From Agrostemma githago (taxonomy: Eukaryota > Streptophyta > Magnoliopsida > Caryophyllales > Caryophyllaceae), in the NCBI GenBank assembly GCA_958450325.1, contig OY288243.1:38290878-38354877 (forward strand): a stretch of 64,000 bases of DNA, given 5' to 3'. The position numbers were made by a program, and so were the translations under genes. Positions 1 through 9,500 of the stretch are shown here, piece after piece. How positions within the stretch are numbered: position 1 is the stretch's first letter; each line of letters starts with the position of its first letter. The notes below the pieces were generated by a model. The model saw nothing but the letters and a program-made list of their open reading frames with translations, was not told the DNA's origin and did not search any database.

Positions 1-382
1 GCTGTTCTCCTCGCTTTTCTTTGAGCGTTTCTGGCGGCGGTCCGCCTCGTGCCCCCGGCCTCGTCCCTGCTGACTGGGGACGGCTGCCTAGGAGCCGATG
101 CGACCCTGCCCACCAAATCCTCAGGTGTGAATTCTTGATCCAGCATCGCAGAGAAGAACGCGGCTGCCTGTGCCATCTGAGCTAGGGTCAGATTGAGAGC
201 ACGTCCAGAGCGTGCCCCCAGCTCGGGTGTCACAGCAGTGTTAGGTCCACCGAAGGGATTGGTTCCCTCAACCCCAAGGATTGTGGCAGGAGGGACCCTC
301 TCCAACAGCGACATTCCGTACAGGGGGGTCACCGGAGGGACCGTCGGACCCGCTCCTGCACTGTCATCGACGATTTCTGGCA
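1..382 (-). CDS. Gag N-terminus of a Tat-like Ty3/gypsy element (partial)
   Basis: An open frame begins with ATG at 382 on the minus strand and runs without a stop to the window edge, about 127 codons. The product starts MPEIVDDSAGAG, is rich in Pro, Gly and Ala, and ends in a basic Arg-rich stretch. It sits about 70 bp downstream (minus sense) of a primer binding site and LTR, which is where gag starts in a gypsy element. No capsid core or zinc knuckle is visible, because those parts lie outside the window. The assignment rests mainly on position and on the same LTR/PBS layout as the Tat-like element at 25-39 kb. No stop or frameshift occurs in the visible part. Confidence 0.6.
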
Positions 383-450
383 TGATTGTGTTTAATTTTG
401 TGGTTATGAGTGGTTGATTTTAGTGGGTAACTCGTGGGCACAACCGTAAG

Positions 451-469
451 ATCCCCACAGACGGCGCCA
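451..469 (-). other. Primer binding site (tRNA-Asp-like)
   Basis: Read on the minus strand this is TGGCGCCGTCTGTGGGGAT, three bases after the LTR end. It resembles the complement of the 3' end of plant tRNA-Asp (TGGCGCCGTTGCCGGGGAT), with differences in the middle. The gap bases AAT/ATT between PBS and LTR are the same as in the element at 38.3 kb, supporting the same broad lineage. Confidence 0.7.
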
Positions 470-472
470 AAT

Positions 473-1141
473 TGTTCCGGTTACGGAAACAATCTACCCG
501 GCCTAGAATCCGGGTATTGTAATTGAATTGATGATGGATAATCAGTCGCTTGATTCTCTTGAACTCCCCTTCCTCTCACTCTTGGAATCGGACTTTCCCG
601 GCGGAAAATGGCCTGCTCCCTGCACAATAAACGCACAGGGCCTCGGAGGTTGTCCGAGGAAACCCTCTCCGATGCCTAAGTCAGTCCGTGAAATGCCTTG
701 ACGAACCTAGCTCGTGAGGAACTAGGCGGCGTTTTAAGAGTTAGAGTCTAGAGAGAGAAAATCCAACCCCCCTCATGTGGGAAATGGGTAGGTATTTATA
801 CCTTCCCACAAGAGAGAGGAAAGGAGAAAGAAGAGGAGGGAAATGGGTGGATGTTGGCGCGACACGTGGACTTACCTTGTCCACCCATTTCCCCTTACCT
901 TAGATAAAAAGACGGATGGGTCCTCGGTTTTCCTTCGGCTTCATTCAGGCGGGAACGCCCTGGAAGCAGGCGGCAGGCTTGGTTTACTCCGTTTGGCGGA
1001 TGGCCCGAGAGATTGGGGCCACCTTTGGAGATTCCAGTTATAGATGGGAAAAAGCTTCTTGACAGACCTTTTCCCCCTTTTGGGACTTGGCCGCCTCGGG
1101 ACCTGATTGGCAGGCGGCCCATGACAGGTAACCGACCCCCA
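473..1141 (-). repeat. 5' LTR of the left-edge gypsy element
   Basis: The LTR ends (minus sense) in CCGTAACCGGAACA at 473, directly next to the primer binding site. A TATA-like box lies at 793-804. The far boundary is uncertain: a CA at 1140-1141 is the best TG...CA partner seen, but the LTR could run further right. The other LTR is outside the window, so the ends cannot be checked by alignment. Confidence 0.5.
793..804 (-). promoter_or_regulatory. TATA box in the LTR
   Basis: Minus-strand GGTATAAATACC fits a plant TATA box. It lies about 320 bp upstream of the LTR end, so transcription would start near 765 and run into the gag ORF at 382. Confidence 0.5.
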
Positions 1142-1482
1142 TCAAAATCAATCATCAATCAATCAAGCAGTCACTATATCAATCAATCATCAATCTATAT
1201 CCCTTCTACATTAGGTCGTCGACTTTTCACACAGGTCGTCGACGCTTTATACATGATTTTACCCTTTTACCCTTATTTAATTATGATTAATGATATTAAT
1301 TATTTTACTTAATTAATCTAATTATTATTTCCCGACTATTTTATGGTTACGGTTTTGATAACTTTTGATGGTTATATTTTGTAAGTGATTTTATTTAGGT
1401 CGATTAATTTCATTATAATTGTCACTAGGTTGATAGTTTAATGTCCTCGTAGCTAGCATGTGGTTAAGTAATCAATGAAGTA
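1142..1482. other. AT-rich spacer, no gene seen
   Basis: Contains degenerate repeats of ATCAATC (about 1146-1195) and two copies of GGTCGTCGAC (1214-1240), then AT-rich sequence. No coding potential or element end was recognised. It may be the outer part of the LTR or the insertion target of the Helitron that starts at 1483. Confidence 0.4.
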
Positions 1483-1512
1483 CTAGGTTAAAACCCGTGC
1501 AAATTGCACGGT
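1483..1512 (-). other. Helitron 3' terminus with hairpin
   Basis: CTAG at 1483-1486 is followed on the plus strand by a short spacer and CCGTGCAAATTGCACGG (1495-1511), which folds into a stem. On the minus strand this is hairpin, spacer, CTAG, then T, the usual Helitron 3' end. Confidence 0.7.
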
Positions 1513-3254
1513 GACATTAAAAAAAGTGTGACGAAATCAATGACAAAATAACAAATCGTTTACATCAATCCAAACTGTTGAGAATAACATGTACTTGAAA
1601 ATGTAAAACTATAATAAGAAATGACAAAAGAAAGTATATTTACGCGAATATACAAAAATGAAATTACAAATATTAGAAAACTTTTTCGTATACGACATTA
1701 GTAGTAGTGTCGAAAGTGCGTTTATTGATATCATAATTGATGATGTTTTAATTATTGTTCGAATTTTTTTTCGTAATCGTCTTAGATATATCAATTTAGA
1801 TTGACTTACGATTCTTGTAGAACGAATAAGGATTCGTTATTTCGTTATTTTCAAGTAAAGCCCATAATTACCTAATTTAACGTAATTAATTAATTAAATA
1901 CTTAATCAACTAATTAAAACATGTAATTAGCTAATTTGTTCAAAGTAAGATATCAAACCCCTTTTCTAGAATAATGAAGCAGTAAGTTTGTAAAGTTCCT
2001 CTTGAGCACTGGAAACCCCACCCTTGACAGCTTCTACGCTCGCCTCCACCACCCTCATCTCTCCGTCCTCCTCCTCTTTGCTCGGCTCCATTCTCTCACT
2101 CCCATCATTCCCTCACGCGTCCTTGATATCTTTCCTGCTATATACTCGTGAATGCCACCATTCTCCCTATGACCAATCCCTCCCAATATTCTTACTTGCA
2201 GTTATGCAGCGTCTGAAAAGGCGGATTTTGTGGAACTTCTGCAATATTTCCATCCCTTCTATCAATTCCCATATAATCGGCCTCTTTATGAAAGGCAACT
2301 CTTCATCTTCTCTACCCACAATTTTGTTACATTCTATTTTTGTTGTCTCGTCTTCATTCTTGGATGAATCATTATCACATTTTCAATGTGTCTCCCTAGC
2401 ATCTTCTCGCATTCCTCTTATCCATTTTCTCGAGATTGACCGCCCGGTAGCATTTCATATTCAGTCTTACCACATGGATCTGCAATCTTGTCCATGGAGC
2501 CTCCTAAAACCCGCGACACACATGTTATACACAAATAAACTAAGAAAAGAGCATGGCAACAATCCCGATCTGCCTACAACTTATTCTTATCAGTTGATGG
2601 AGAAGAGTATGCTACCTCAAACCAAGTTGATAAAGGTTGGTCATCCTCCAAAGCATTTCTTGAGGTAACATCAGCAACTGTATTGACTATATTGCCAGCA
2701 TCTTCAACTGCTTCTCATCTTAAGTTCTCTGCAAAAATTTCCAGCAATTAAAGATTGAATTATTAATCTAAGCACACCAAATCACAGCTCCAAGAGGTAC
2801 AATGAACACAACAACATTATATAGTCAATCTTAGACAACCTTGAGGACAAATATGCTTAGGATGTGTTTGTTTACCAAAATATGAGGGACGGGAAGGAAA
2901 GAAAGAGGGTAAGAGACAAATATGCTTAAGGTGTCTTCTGTTTATCAAAATATGTTTGACCCGAATTGACCCACTTATTTTCAAAATGAATAAACACACT
3001 CACAGACCATGAAAGACCTGAAAACTGAACCAGGTAGATCCGGCAAAGCTAATTGACCCGATATAACTCCACAATTAGACAATTGACCGAACCCAAACAG
3101 ACCTATTACGATTGTTAACCTGAGTAACTAAGTCTCATAAGTGTCTCGACTCGTACCCTACTCGACCCGTTTAAGTATGCCGACTTGTTCAAGCTCAAAC
3201 CCAAAAGAACATGATCCATCCTAACCCGACCCGTAACCGACTTGATTGACCTAA
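1513..3254. other. Left arm of the outer Helitron
   Basis: Mostly AT-rich. A segment around 1966-2700 has more balanced composition. On the minus strand it includes a 41-codon ORF (2091-1966, starting MEPSKEEEDGEMR and ending LYKLTASLF) that reads like the acidic last exon of a plant gene. On the plus strand the same DNA holds a Ser/Leu-rich 214-aa ORF (2024-2668) with no family resemblance. A captured gene fragment is plausible. From 2820 to 3250 only degenerate, low-value sequence is seen, including two diverged copies of AAATATGCTTA(A/G)G(A/G)TGT at about 2850 and 2920. Confidence 0.3.
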
Positions 3255-3285
3255 CTAGTGTTATACCCGTGAAATATTTCACGGG
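3255..3285 (-). other. Helitron 3' terminus with perfect palindrome
   Basis: CTAG at 3255-3258, spacer TGTTATA, then CCCGTGAAATATTTCACGGG (3266-3285), a perfect 20-nt palindrome. The plus-strand base before CTAG is A, so on the minus strand the element ends CTAG and the host continues with T. Confidence 0.75.
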
Positions 3286-4191
3286 TTGTGGTTCTAATAT
3301 TGTTTACATGGGAGAGACTTTACGCATTTGTGAAAAAGAGTAAAGAATAAGTATCGACTAATTGGGGCATTGAGTTTTGAACAATAAGTGAACAATGTAC
3401 TGCGGATTATAAATTAGTACGGACAAAATTGAACATGCTTTGTTTTATCACGTATTAATTCCTCAGTCTAAATCGTAAGCGAAATATTGAAGTGCATGGG
3501 TGTCGTGGAATAAAGTGACGGAACTTAGTAGATTGCGTTAAAAATAATGCGTATATTTGTTTCTGCCCTGTTGTGTTCTGGGTTGAACTGCATATTAATG
3601 CATCATAGTAGTTACTCATGGCCCAAACGTTGAAATGGGGTGGGCTTAGTAACACAGTTAGCAAGTCATTCGGCCCAAAGAGAACCTGTCCACAAATGCA
3701 GCCCCTACGTAGATAATTTGCTTCAACAGAACGATAATTGTGAAAATCCACAACATCGAGTATGCGGTTATTGACGTGAAAATAAAGGCGGTGAAAATTT
3801 ATTATTAGACTTTTCGAATGACCAAAATTGTTGAACTATAATAAATCGTCTTCGTAAGTATTTTGGTAGACAAACGCAAAAGGACCTTTATGTCAACCGT
3901 TTTTTTGGGTTTGTAAGGAGTGCATCCCAATACGCACTTAAGTTAACTGATGTCACAAATAATTGCACCTACAGTAATGCACCACATGGAGTCAATCGAA
4001 TAGTCACTACCAATCTAAGGGTAACTTGAAGTTTGCATAAGTCCATTTAAGAGTAACCATCAATTGAGCTTCTCATTTAACCAAGAGTAAAAATAATTTA
4101 ACTTGCATGCCCATCCACATTCTCCACCTCAAGAAGGAAGAGATACCTCACGTGGAATATTATTGTTAATTATTATCGATAATCAATAGAC
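3286..4191. other. Helitron 3' subterminal region, no gene called
   Basis: A minus ORF of 98 codons at 3751-3455 has no recognisable feature. The last 100 bases before 4192 are AT-rich and may include the promoter and leader of the XS-like ORF there. An in-frame TAA lies four codons before the ATG at 4192, which fixes that start. Confidence 0.35.
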
Positions 4192-4677
4192 ATGTATAGA
4201 CAGTTGATGTGGCCTCCTAGATGCATCATCGATAACATGCCATACGACGTGCAAGATGGGTGCCACATTTGCCAAAATTTGCACATTTTGAAAATGAGAC
4301 TAATATACTTGGGGTATGATGTGGTTAGATTAGATCCATGTATATCCCCGACACTTGATTTTGAAAGGGCGGTTGTAGTTGAGTTCGGAGCTAGGCTACC
4401 AAACTACTTCATGGCCTTCAAACTTCAAAGGGAGTTCGAGAATGAAGGGAAGACGAAGGAGGATATGGTGGGGCAGTTGAATCACCAAGCCGGGCCGCAC
4501 TGCTGGGTCGCTTCTTGGGAGGACGAAAAGTACATTTCGACGGGCACTGACTACCGTATGGTGCCAATCTGGTGCCGTTACGTTGGAACATATTTGGGCG
4601 AGGCGGAGGAGTTTGGGACCTATGGACATGTGATTGACGCTTTGAACGAAATCTACCGCGATTTCTATGTGGATTAA
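4192..4677 (+). CDS. XS-domain-like protein A (Helitron cargo)
   Basis: An intact 161-codon ORF, opposite in strand to the Helitron genes. The translation follows the order of blocks of the XS domain (the RNA-binding fold of plant SGS3 and IDN2/FDM proteins). First comes a Pro-containing strand with IIDNMPYDVQDG near residues 13-24, then a helix ending LIYLGYDVVRLDP, a VVVEFG strand, FKLQREFENEG, and GPHCWVASWED near residues 102-112. The basic and Gly-rich central block (DGR.IGESG..LRDE in typical members) is weak here. It is about the size of the domain alone, with no zf-XS, coiled coil or XH domain. It is clearly related to the ORF at 5449-5991 (shared FKLQ..FE..G and GPH.WVA). Known members act on dsRNA in silencing; the role of this protein is not known. 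Confidence 0.65.
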   Translation: MYRQLMWPPRCIIDNMPYDVQDGCHICQNLHILKMRLIYLGYDVVRLDPCISPTLDFERAVVVEFGARLPNYFMAFKLQREFENEGKTKEDMVGQLNHQAGPHCWVASWEDEKYISTGTDYRMVPIWCRYVGTYLGEAEEFGTYGHVIDALNEIYRDFYVD

Positions 4678-5448
4678 GATAATAGGAATATGTTTTTTAA
4701 TTGTAGTGCATAGGAATTTGCATGCAACAAATTAGTACTTTGTAATATGCAGTGGAATATATGGGTTAATTGTACGTTGTTTGAATTTCGTTTGCTTAAA
4801 TGGAAGAAAAATCGGTTGGAAATAGTTGCCGAAGTATTGGTTATATTAGTTCATATTGCGATCCGTTAACGATTGTAGAACTCAACTCCAAATTTCCACG
4901 TTTGAAACAGTGGCGTTAGACCGATTAGAGTGTAGGTAAATGCGACGTATTAAGGTAGTAATTGGGTACGGAATTGTGGGATATAGACGGTGGTAACTTT
5001 ATTGTACATTGGAACATCAAAAGGAAACACATCATTAATTGGAAATAAAAAAAACTTACGAATTGGGACCGTTGTATTAAACAGTCGTACGCTTACTTCG
5101 TAGTGCAATTAACTAAACGGGTTACAAAATACGTTTGCAGTTACGACGATGAAGTTATTCGGGTGAACAGAATTTGCGGAGCACTCCAATTAAATCAATT
5201 ACAACACAAAACTAATGATGACATCTACTAAAATTTTCAACTTTTGGGTTACTTTCTGACACGTTTCCCGCAGTAACTACCCACAATTACTGCATTTACC
5301 ACTTCCACAACTTGCACCAAGTTTACCCCAACACTCAACTCCCATCACCATTTCAGTAAATTTGAAAAGCAAAGCATTCAAATCTACGTAATAATAGTCG
5401 AAGATCAAAAGGTTTTCATATTTCAAATATAACATCATTACAGAAACC

Positions 5449-5991
5449 ATGAACTCTGCAACTAAAAATTTGAGAAACAGAGTCGAGGATGACAATCTGG
5501 AGTCATTGGCTTGCAAACTGGTGTATCCACTAACATGCATCATGCACAACCTACCATACGAAACGGTAGACGGAAAGGTGATCGGTAAAAGTTTCACATG
5601 CGTGAGAGATGAGCTTATTAGACTGGGGTTTCCTGTGAGGAAAATCTACCACGTGTGGAAAGGGAAACCAGGAAATTTCAAGAGGGAAATAGCAATAGAG
5701 TTCTTGACTGGCGAGGGAAGGTACAGAGATGCATTCAAGCTTCAGAAATGCTTCGAGAGAGTGGGTAGGGGGAGGTCTGATTTCGAGCAAAGCGTGGACA
5801 GAATGTCGGGGCCTCACTTGTGGGTCGCAACTTCTGCAGACATCGGCCTTTTCAAAGAAGGGAGGAACTGCATATCGGTTGGGCCTGATTGGAAAGCACT
5901 GGGATACGGAGATGCAGCCAGTGACCGCGTCTCAACGTACGTGTGCATTTACAATCTGCTGAAGAACCACTGCCCCGGATTCTACATCTAG
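5449..5991 (+). CDS. XS-domain-like protein B (Helitron cargo)
   Basis: An intact 180-codon ORF, in the same orientation as the one 770 bp upstream. It is the better XS match. After about 25 residues it reads VYPLTCIMHNLPYETVDGKV, then IGKS..CVRDELIRLGFPVRKI, VWKGKPGNFKREIAIEF, DAFKLQKCFERVGRGRSDFE and GPHLWVATSADI. These parallel the conserved order of plant XS domains: Pro-Trp strand, DGR.IGES...LRDE, GFNP.RV, LWNY.GH...A.VEF, and L.GW.AR.DD. The acidic/basic N-terminus (NRVEDDNLES) is short, and no zf-XS, coiled coil or XH domain follows. Family knowledge points to binding of double-stranded RNA in RNA-directed DNA methylation or secondary siRNA production. A stand-alone domain carried by a transposon could interfere with silencing, but that is inference. 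Confidence 0.72.
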   Translation: MNSATKNLRNRVEDDNLESLACKLVYPLTCIMHNLPYETVDGKVIGKSFTCVRDELIRLGFPVRKIYHVWKGKPGNFKREIAIEFLTGEGRYRDAFKLQKCFERVGRGRSDFEQSVDRMSGPHLWVATSADIGLFKEGRNCISVGPDWKALGYGDAASDRVSTYVCIYNLLKNHCPGFYI

Positions 5992-6575
5992 AAGGTACCT
6001 CCCGATCCCTGAATCAGTGTTATGGTTTTAACAAAAAACTTAAACTACCTATCTTAATTACTATTTCAACTATCTTTGGTGTGTAAATTTGAATTGCAAT
6101 TTATTGTGCGGTTTGTAATGGATAATATACGGCTAGGTATGGCTGCTAAACAATCGTTCGGGTGCATGTACACCTGATTATTTTGTCCAAAACTTTGAAC
6201 AACAATTAATTATGGTAGAATGTGTACAGTTTCGGTTTAATGTGCATCCATGAACTATATTTGCGTACTGAAGCTGGTATTCAGCAAACCTGCTTGCATT
6301 CCCAATGTTACATGGACTGCAAGAAGATGTTTGTTAATGTTAGGAAACTGGACTCTAACTAAGTGCAGATCACTATTAAGTTACTGGTGGTTTGAAGTAG
6401 TAGTAGGTAATGAGATATAACCACGAAAATGATGGTACGATTGCCAAGTAGTATTTAGAAATCGTATCGGAATTGACAACAACAGAGTATGTGACTTACT
6501 TAATCTAATTACATGAGTTCAGCCTATCTAAACGTTATATAAGGACCCGGATTGAAATAATAGATAAAGCAGATT
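5992..6575. other. Gap between convergent XS and Rep/helicase genes
   Basis: AT-rich DNA that must hold the 3' ends of the plus-strand XS-like gene and of the minus-strand helicase gene. No ORF or repeat of note was recognised. Confidence 0.4.
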
Positions 6576-9500
6576 TCATCTGACATTGGAGAAGATTTCT
6601 TTGTATACAACATTAGTTGTCGTGTAGGAAGTGCAATGATCTTCATCGACAATTAGAACCTTAAGACCACTCTTACGCGTGACCCTGGACAAAGCGACGA
6701 ATAGCTGTCCGTGAGTGAAGACTGGTTTCGGTAAAAACAGTCCGACACTGGAGAGCGACTGACCCTGGCTTTTGTTGATAGTCATTGCAAAACAGACAGA
6801 TATAGGGAATTGCCTTCTATCAAATCGAATGGGGAACTTGGTCTCGTCGGAATGTGACATCTTAATCCTGGGTATATAGACCTGCTCACCTTTCCTGCTA
6901 CCAGTTATGATCGTTGCCTCCAGTATCCGATCTCCCAATTTGGAAATCAATAATCGAGTACCATTACGGAGTCCATTAGCCTGGTCAAGATTTCTTAATA
7001 GCATAACAATGGCACCAACTTTAAGTACCAATTGATGAGAAGGAAGCCCCGAACAACTAATTGAATTGAGGAATTCGGAAGAATAGATTTTCGAGAACAT
7101 GAGGGCTATTCTCGTCGTTGCTTATTTCGTCTGAAGAAAGATAGACGACTTCCTTCTCAGGAAGAAGAGATAGTACATACTCGTTAACCTTTTCAACCAC
7201 ATCGTTTGTCGGTGCGAGGACTGAGCGGTTCTGAAGCCAATCTGGGTCCTTGTAGTGATTTAACAAATTTGGGTAAGTGCTCTCCACAATGGATGCTATT
7301 GGATCGTCACCTGCTTGTATGACTACATCGGGTGGGAGTTCAATATTTGCCACACCATCGTTTGGACCACCGGCTAATCCGTCACCAATACTTAACAACC
7401 ACTCGGAAAACAACCTAATTTCCTCGGAGTGAAAATCAGCAGATCCTATCTGCAACCTCATATTGGTTGTCAACCGTAAAACCTGCATAAAACCGAGTTG
7501 GATAAAGTTCCAAATAGGTAGACAGTAGGTGCATAATTTTTTTGTTACCGACGATAAAGATTTGAAAATGAATTAAGCTGACCTTTATGTCTCTCCAAAT
7601 TGGGGATGAACAAACAACGGTGTGCACTATGTCCTCCCGACTTCCTTTGGGAACAACGGGTAGTATTTGCCTAAAATCACCACCAAGTACAACGACCTTC
7701 CCACCGAAAGGCTTGTCGGTATTGATTGGGTTCACACAGCGCGTTATGTCTCTCAAGCTTTTATCAAGATCCTCAAAACAGTACCGACTTAGCATGGGAG
7801 CTTCATCCCAGATTATGAGCTTCGCTTTAATGATTAGCTCCGCTAGATCGGAACCTGGCCTGATGCCTGGGCAGATGGATTTCTCGTCCACATTGATAGG
7901 AATACTAAATCTGGAATGAGCTGTGCGTCCCCTAGGTAGTAAGATGGCAGCGATACCACTGGATGCAACTGGCAGAACTATATCACCCTTACTCCTCAAA
8001 GCGGCGCAAAGAGCATTTCAAATAAATGTTTTGCCGGTGCCACCGTATCCGTACACAAAGAAAAACCCACCACCTGATCCGCTAACAGCGGTAATTATCT
8101 CATCATAAACAGCTCTTTGCTCAGCAGTTATTGTTGACATATATCGATCATGGTCAAGACGTAGTTGTTCGCGGTTATAGGTAAGTTCATCAGCTATGAG
8201 TCTGTTGAGGTGCATCGAGTTAAGGTTGTCATCGGGAATGGGCATATCAGGGAATTTCGAGAGAGAACTCCCATTGCCCTGCAACAGAAGCTCAATCTCT
8301 GATAAAGCATAACTTTGGAGTTCACCGTCTGTCATCTGCAAGGGAAATTACAGTTCACCAATTGCTTAGAATAAGGACGAAATGAATGTCACCTGTAAAA
8401 AACAAAAGACAACAGTACCAACGAAGGAACTGGTTGTGATTAGGAAAAGATAATAGGAAAGCTAACCAAAATTAAGTAATTGTCTCCTCCGACGGGCTAG
8501 TATGTCATCGCACAGATGGTGCCATGTCTTCTCTCATACATATCCAGGCTTGATGAGACTACCCGAGTAGAGTAATGTTGCAAAAAGGTTCCTAAGGAAT
8601 GAACCGGTACCCCAATAACTCGCTTCGTCAATAGCTTCAATGTACTCCTTGTCATCGCCTAGTAAACCCAATGCATAGCATGCATCTTTGTATGTATCAT
8701 GAACAACGCCGTTGACGGTACGAATGTCGGCGTAGCAAGTTGGACCTTTAACAAAATTTAGGAGAGTCCTCATGTAATACCGCTCACCACCGTTCGGCGA
8801 CATGTGAAACATTCTGCGCAATGTAAAACCTTGTTTCATCGGTGCCCATGACTTCTCTTTCGCATGCCATACGTACTTCGTTGGGAACTCAGCATAGGTC
8901 AACCCTCTAGAATCTTCGTTGTTCGCGTTGTACTCAAGCCAAGCAGTGAATTTTGTTCGAGCACCATTGGAACGTGCTACAATATCTTCTATTGGGTCGT
9001 CATCGTTGTAAACAACATTCTGCTCGTTAGGGAGATGATACTCAAGCCTTTAAACAGGTGGCGTCCTATAATGAATATCGAATGAGAATATTCGCCACGC
9101 AGCCTCGGGTGGTGAAATATATCGACAATCCAAGTACTCCTGGATGTGGTCTATCTCTTCGGGGTTCTTCCTTGTGGCAGTACCAACGGTAACACGGTCA
9201 TATCCGTTGTTTATATATTTGAATAGGTATTTGATAGAACGTGCTTTGTTACACCACTCAACATTAATGTGGGCACGATACCTTTCCAAAAGTTCAGCGT
9301 TATACGGGACAACAAATCCATTGTGAACACCAACACCTCCTTTGTCTACGGTAATGCCATTGTTTCGTCTGCGATACACTGGATACCCATCGCCGTCAAC
9401 AGTTGTACGATCGGAGAAAGCTTTCGGAAATCTCTTGGTGCATACACCTCCAACCATGCAAGAGGATTTCGGGTTGGCGTGTCCACATGGGCCGTGAATC

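Noticed and set aside
2024..2668. 214-aa plus-strand ORF
   Set aside because: Ser/Leu-rich, no domain-like pattern, and the opposite strand has a more gene-like short exon. Treated as a chance frame in possibly captured DNA.
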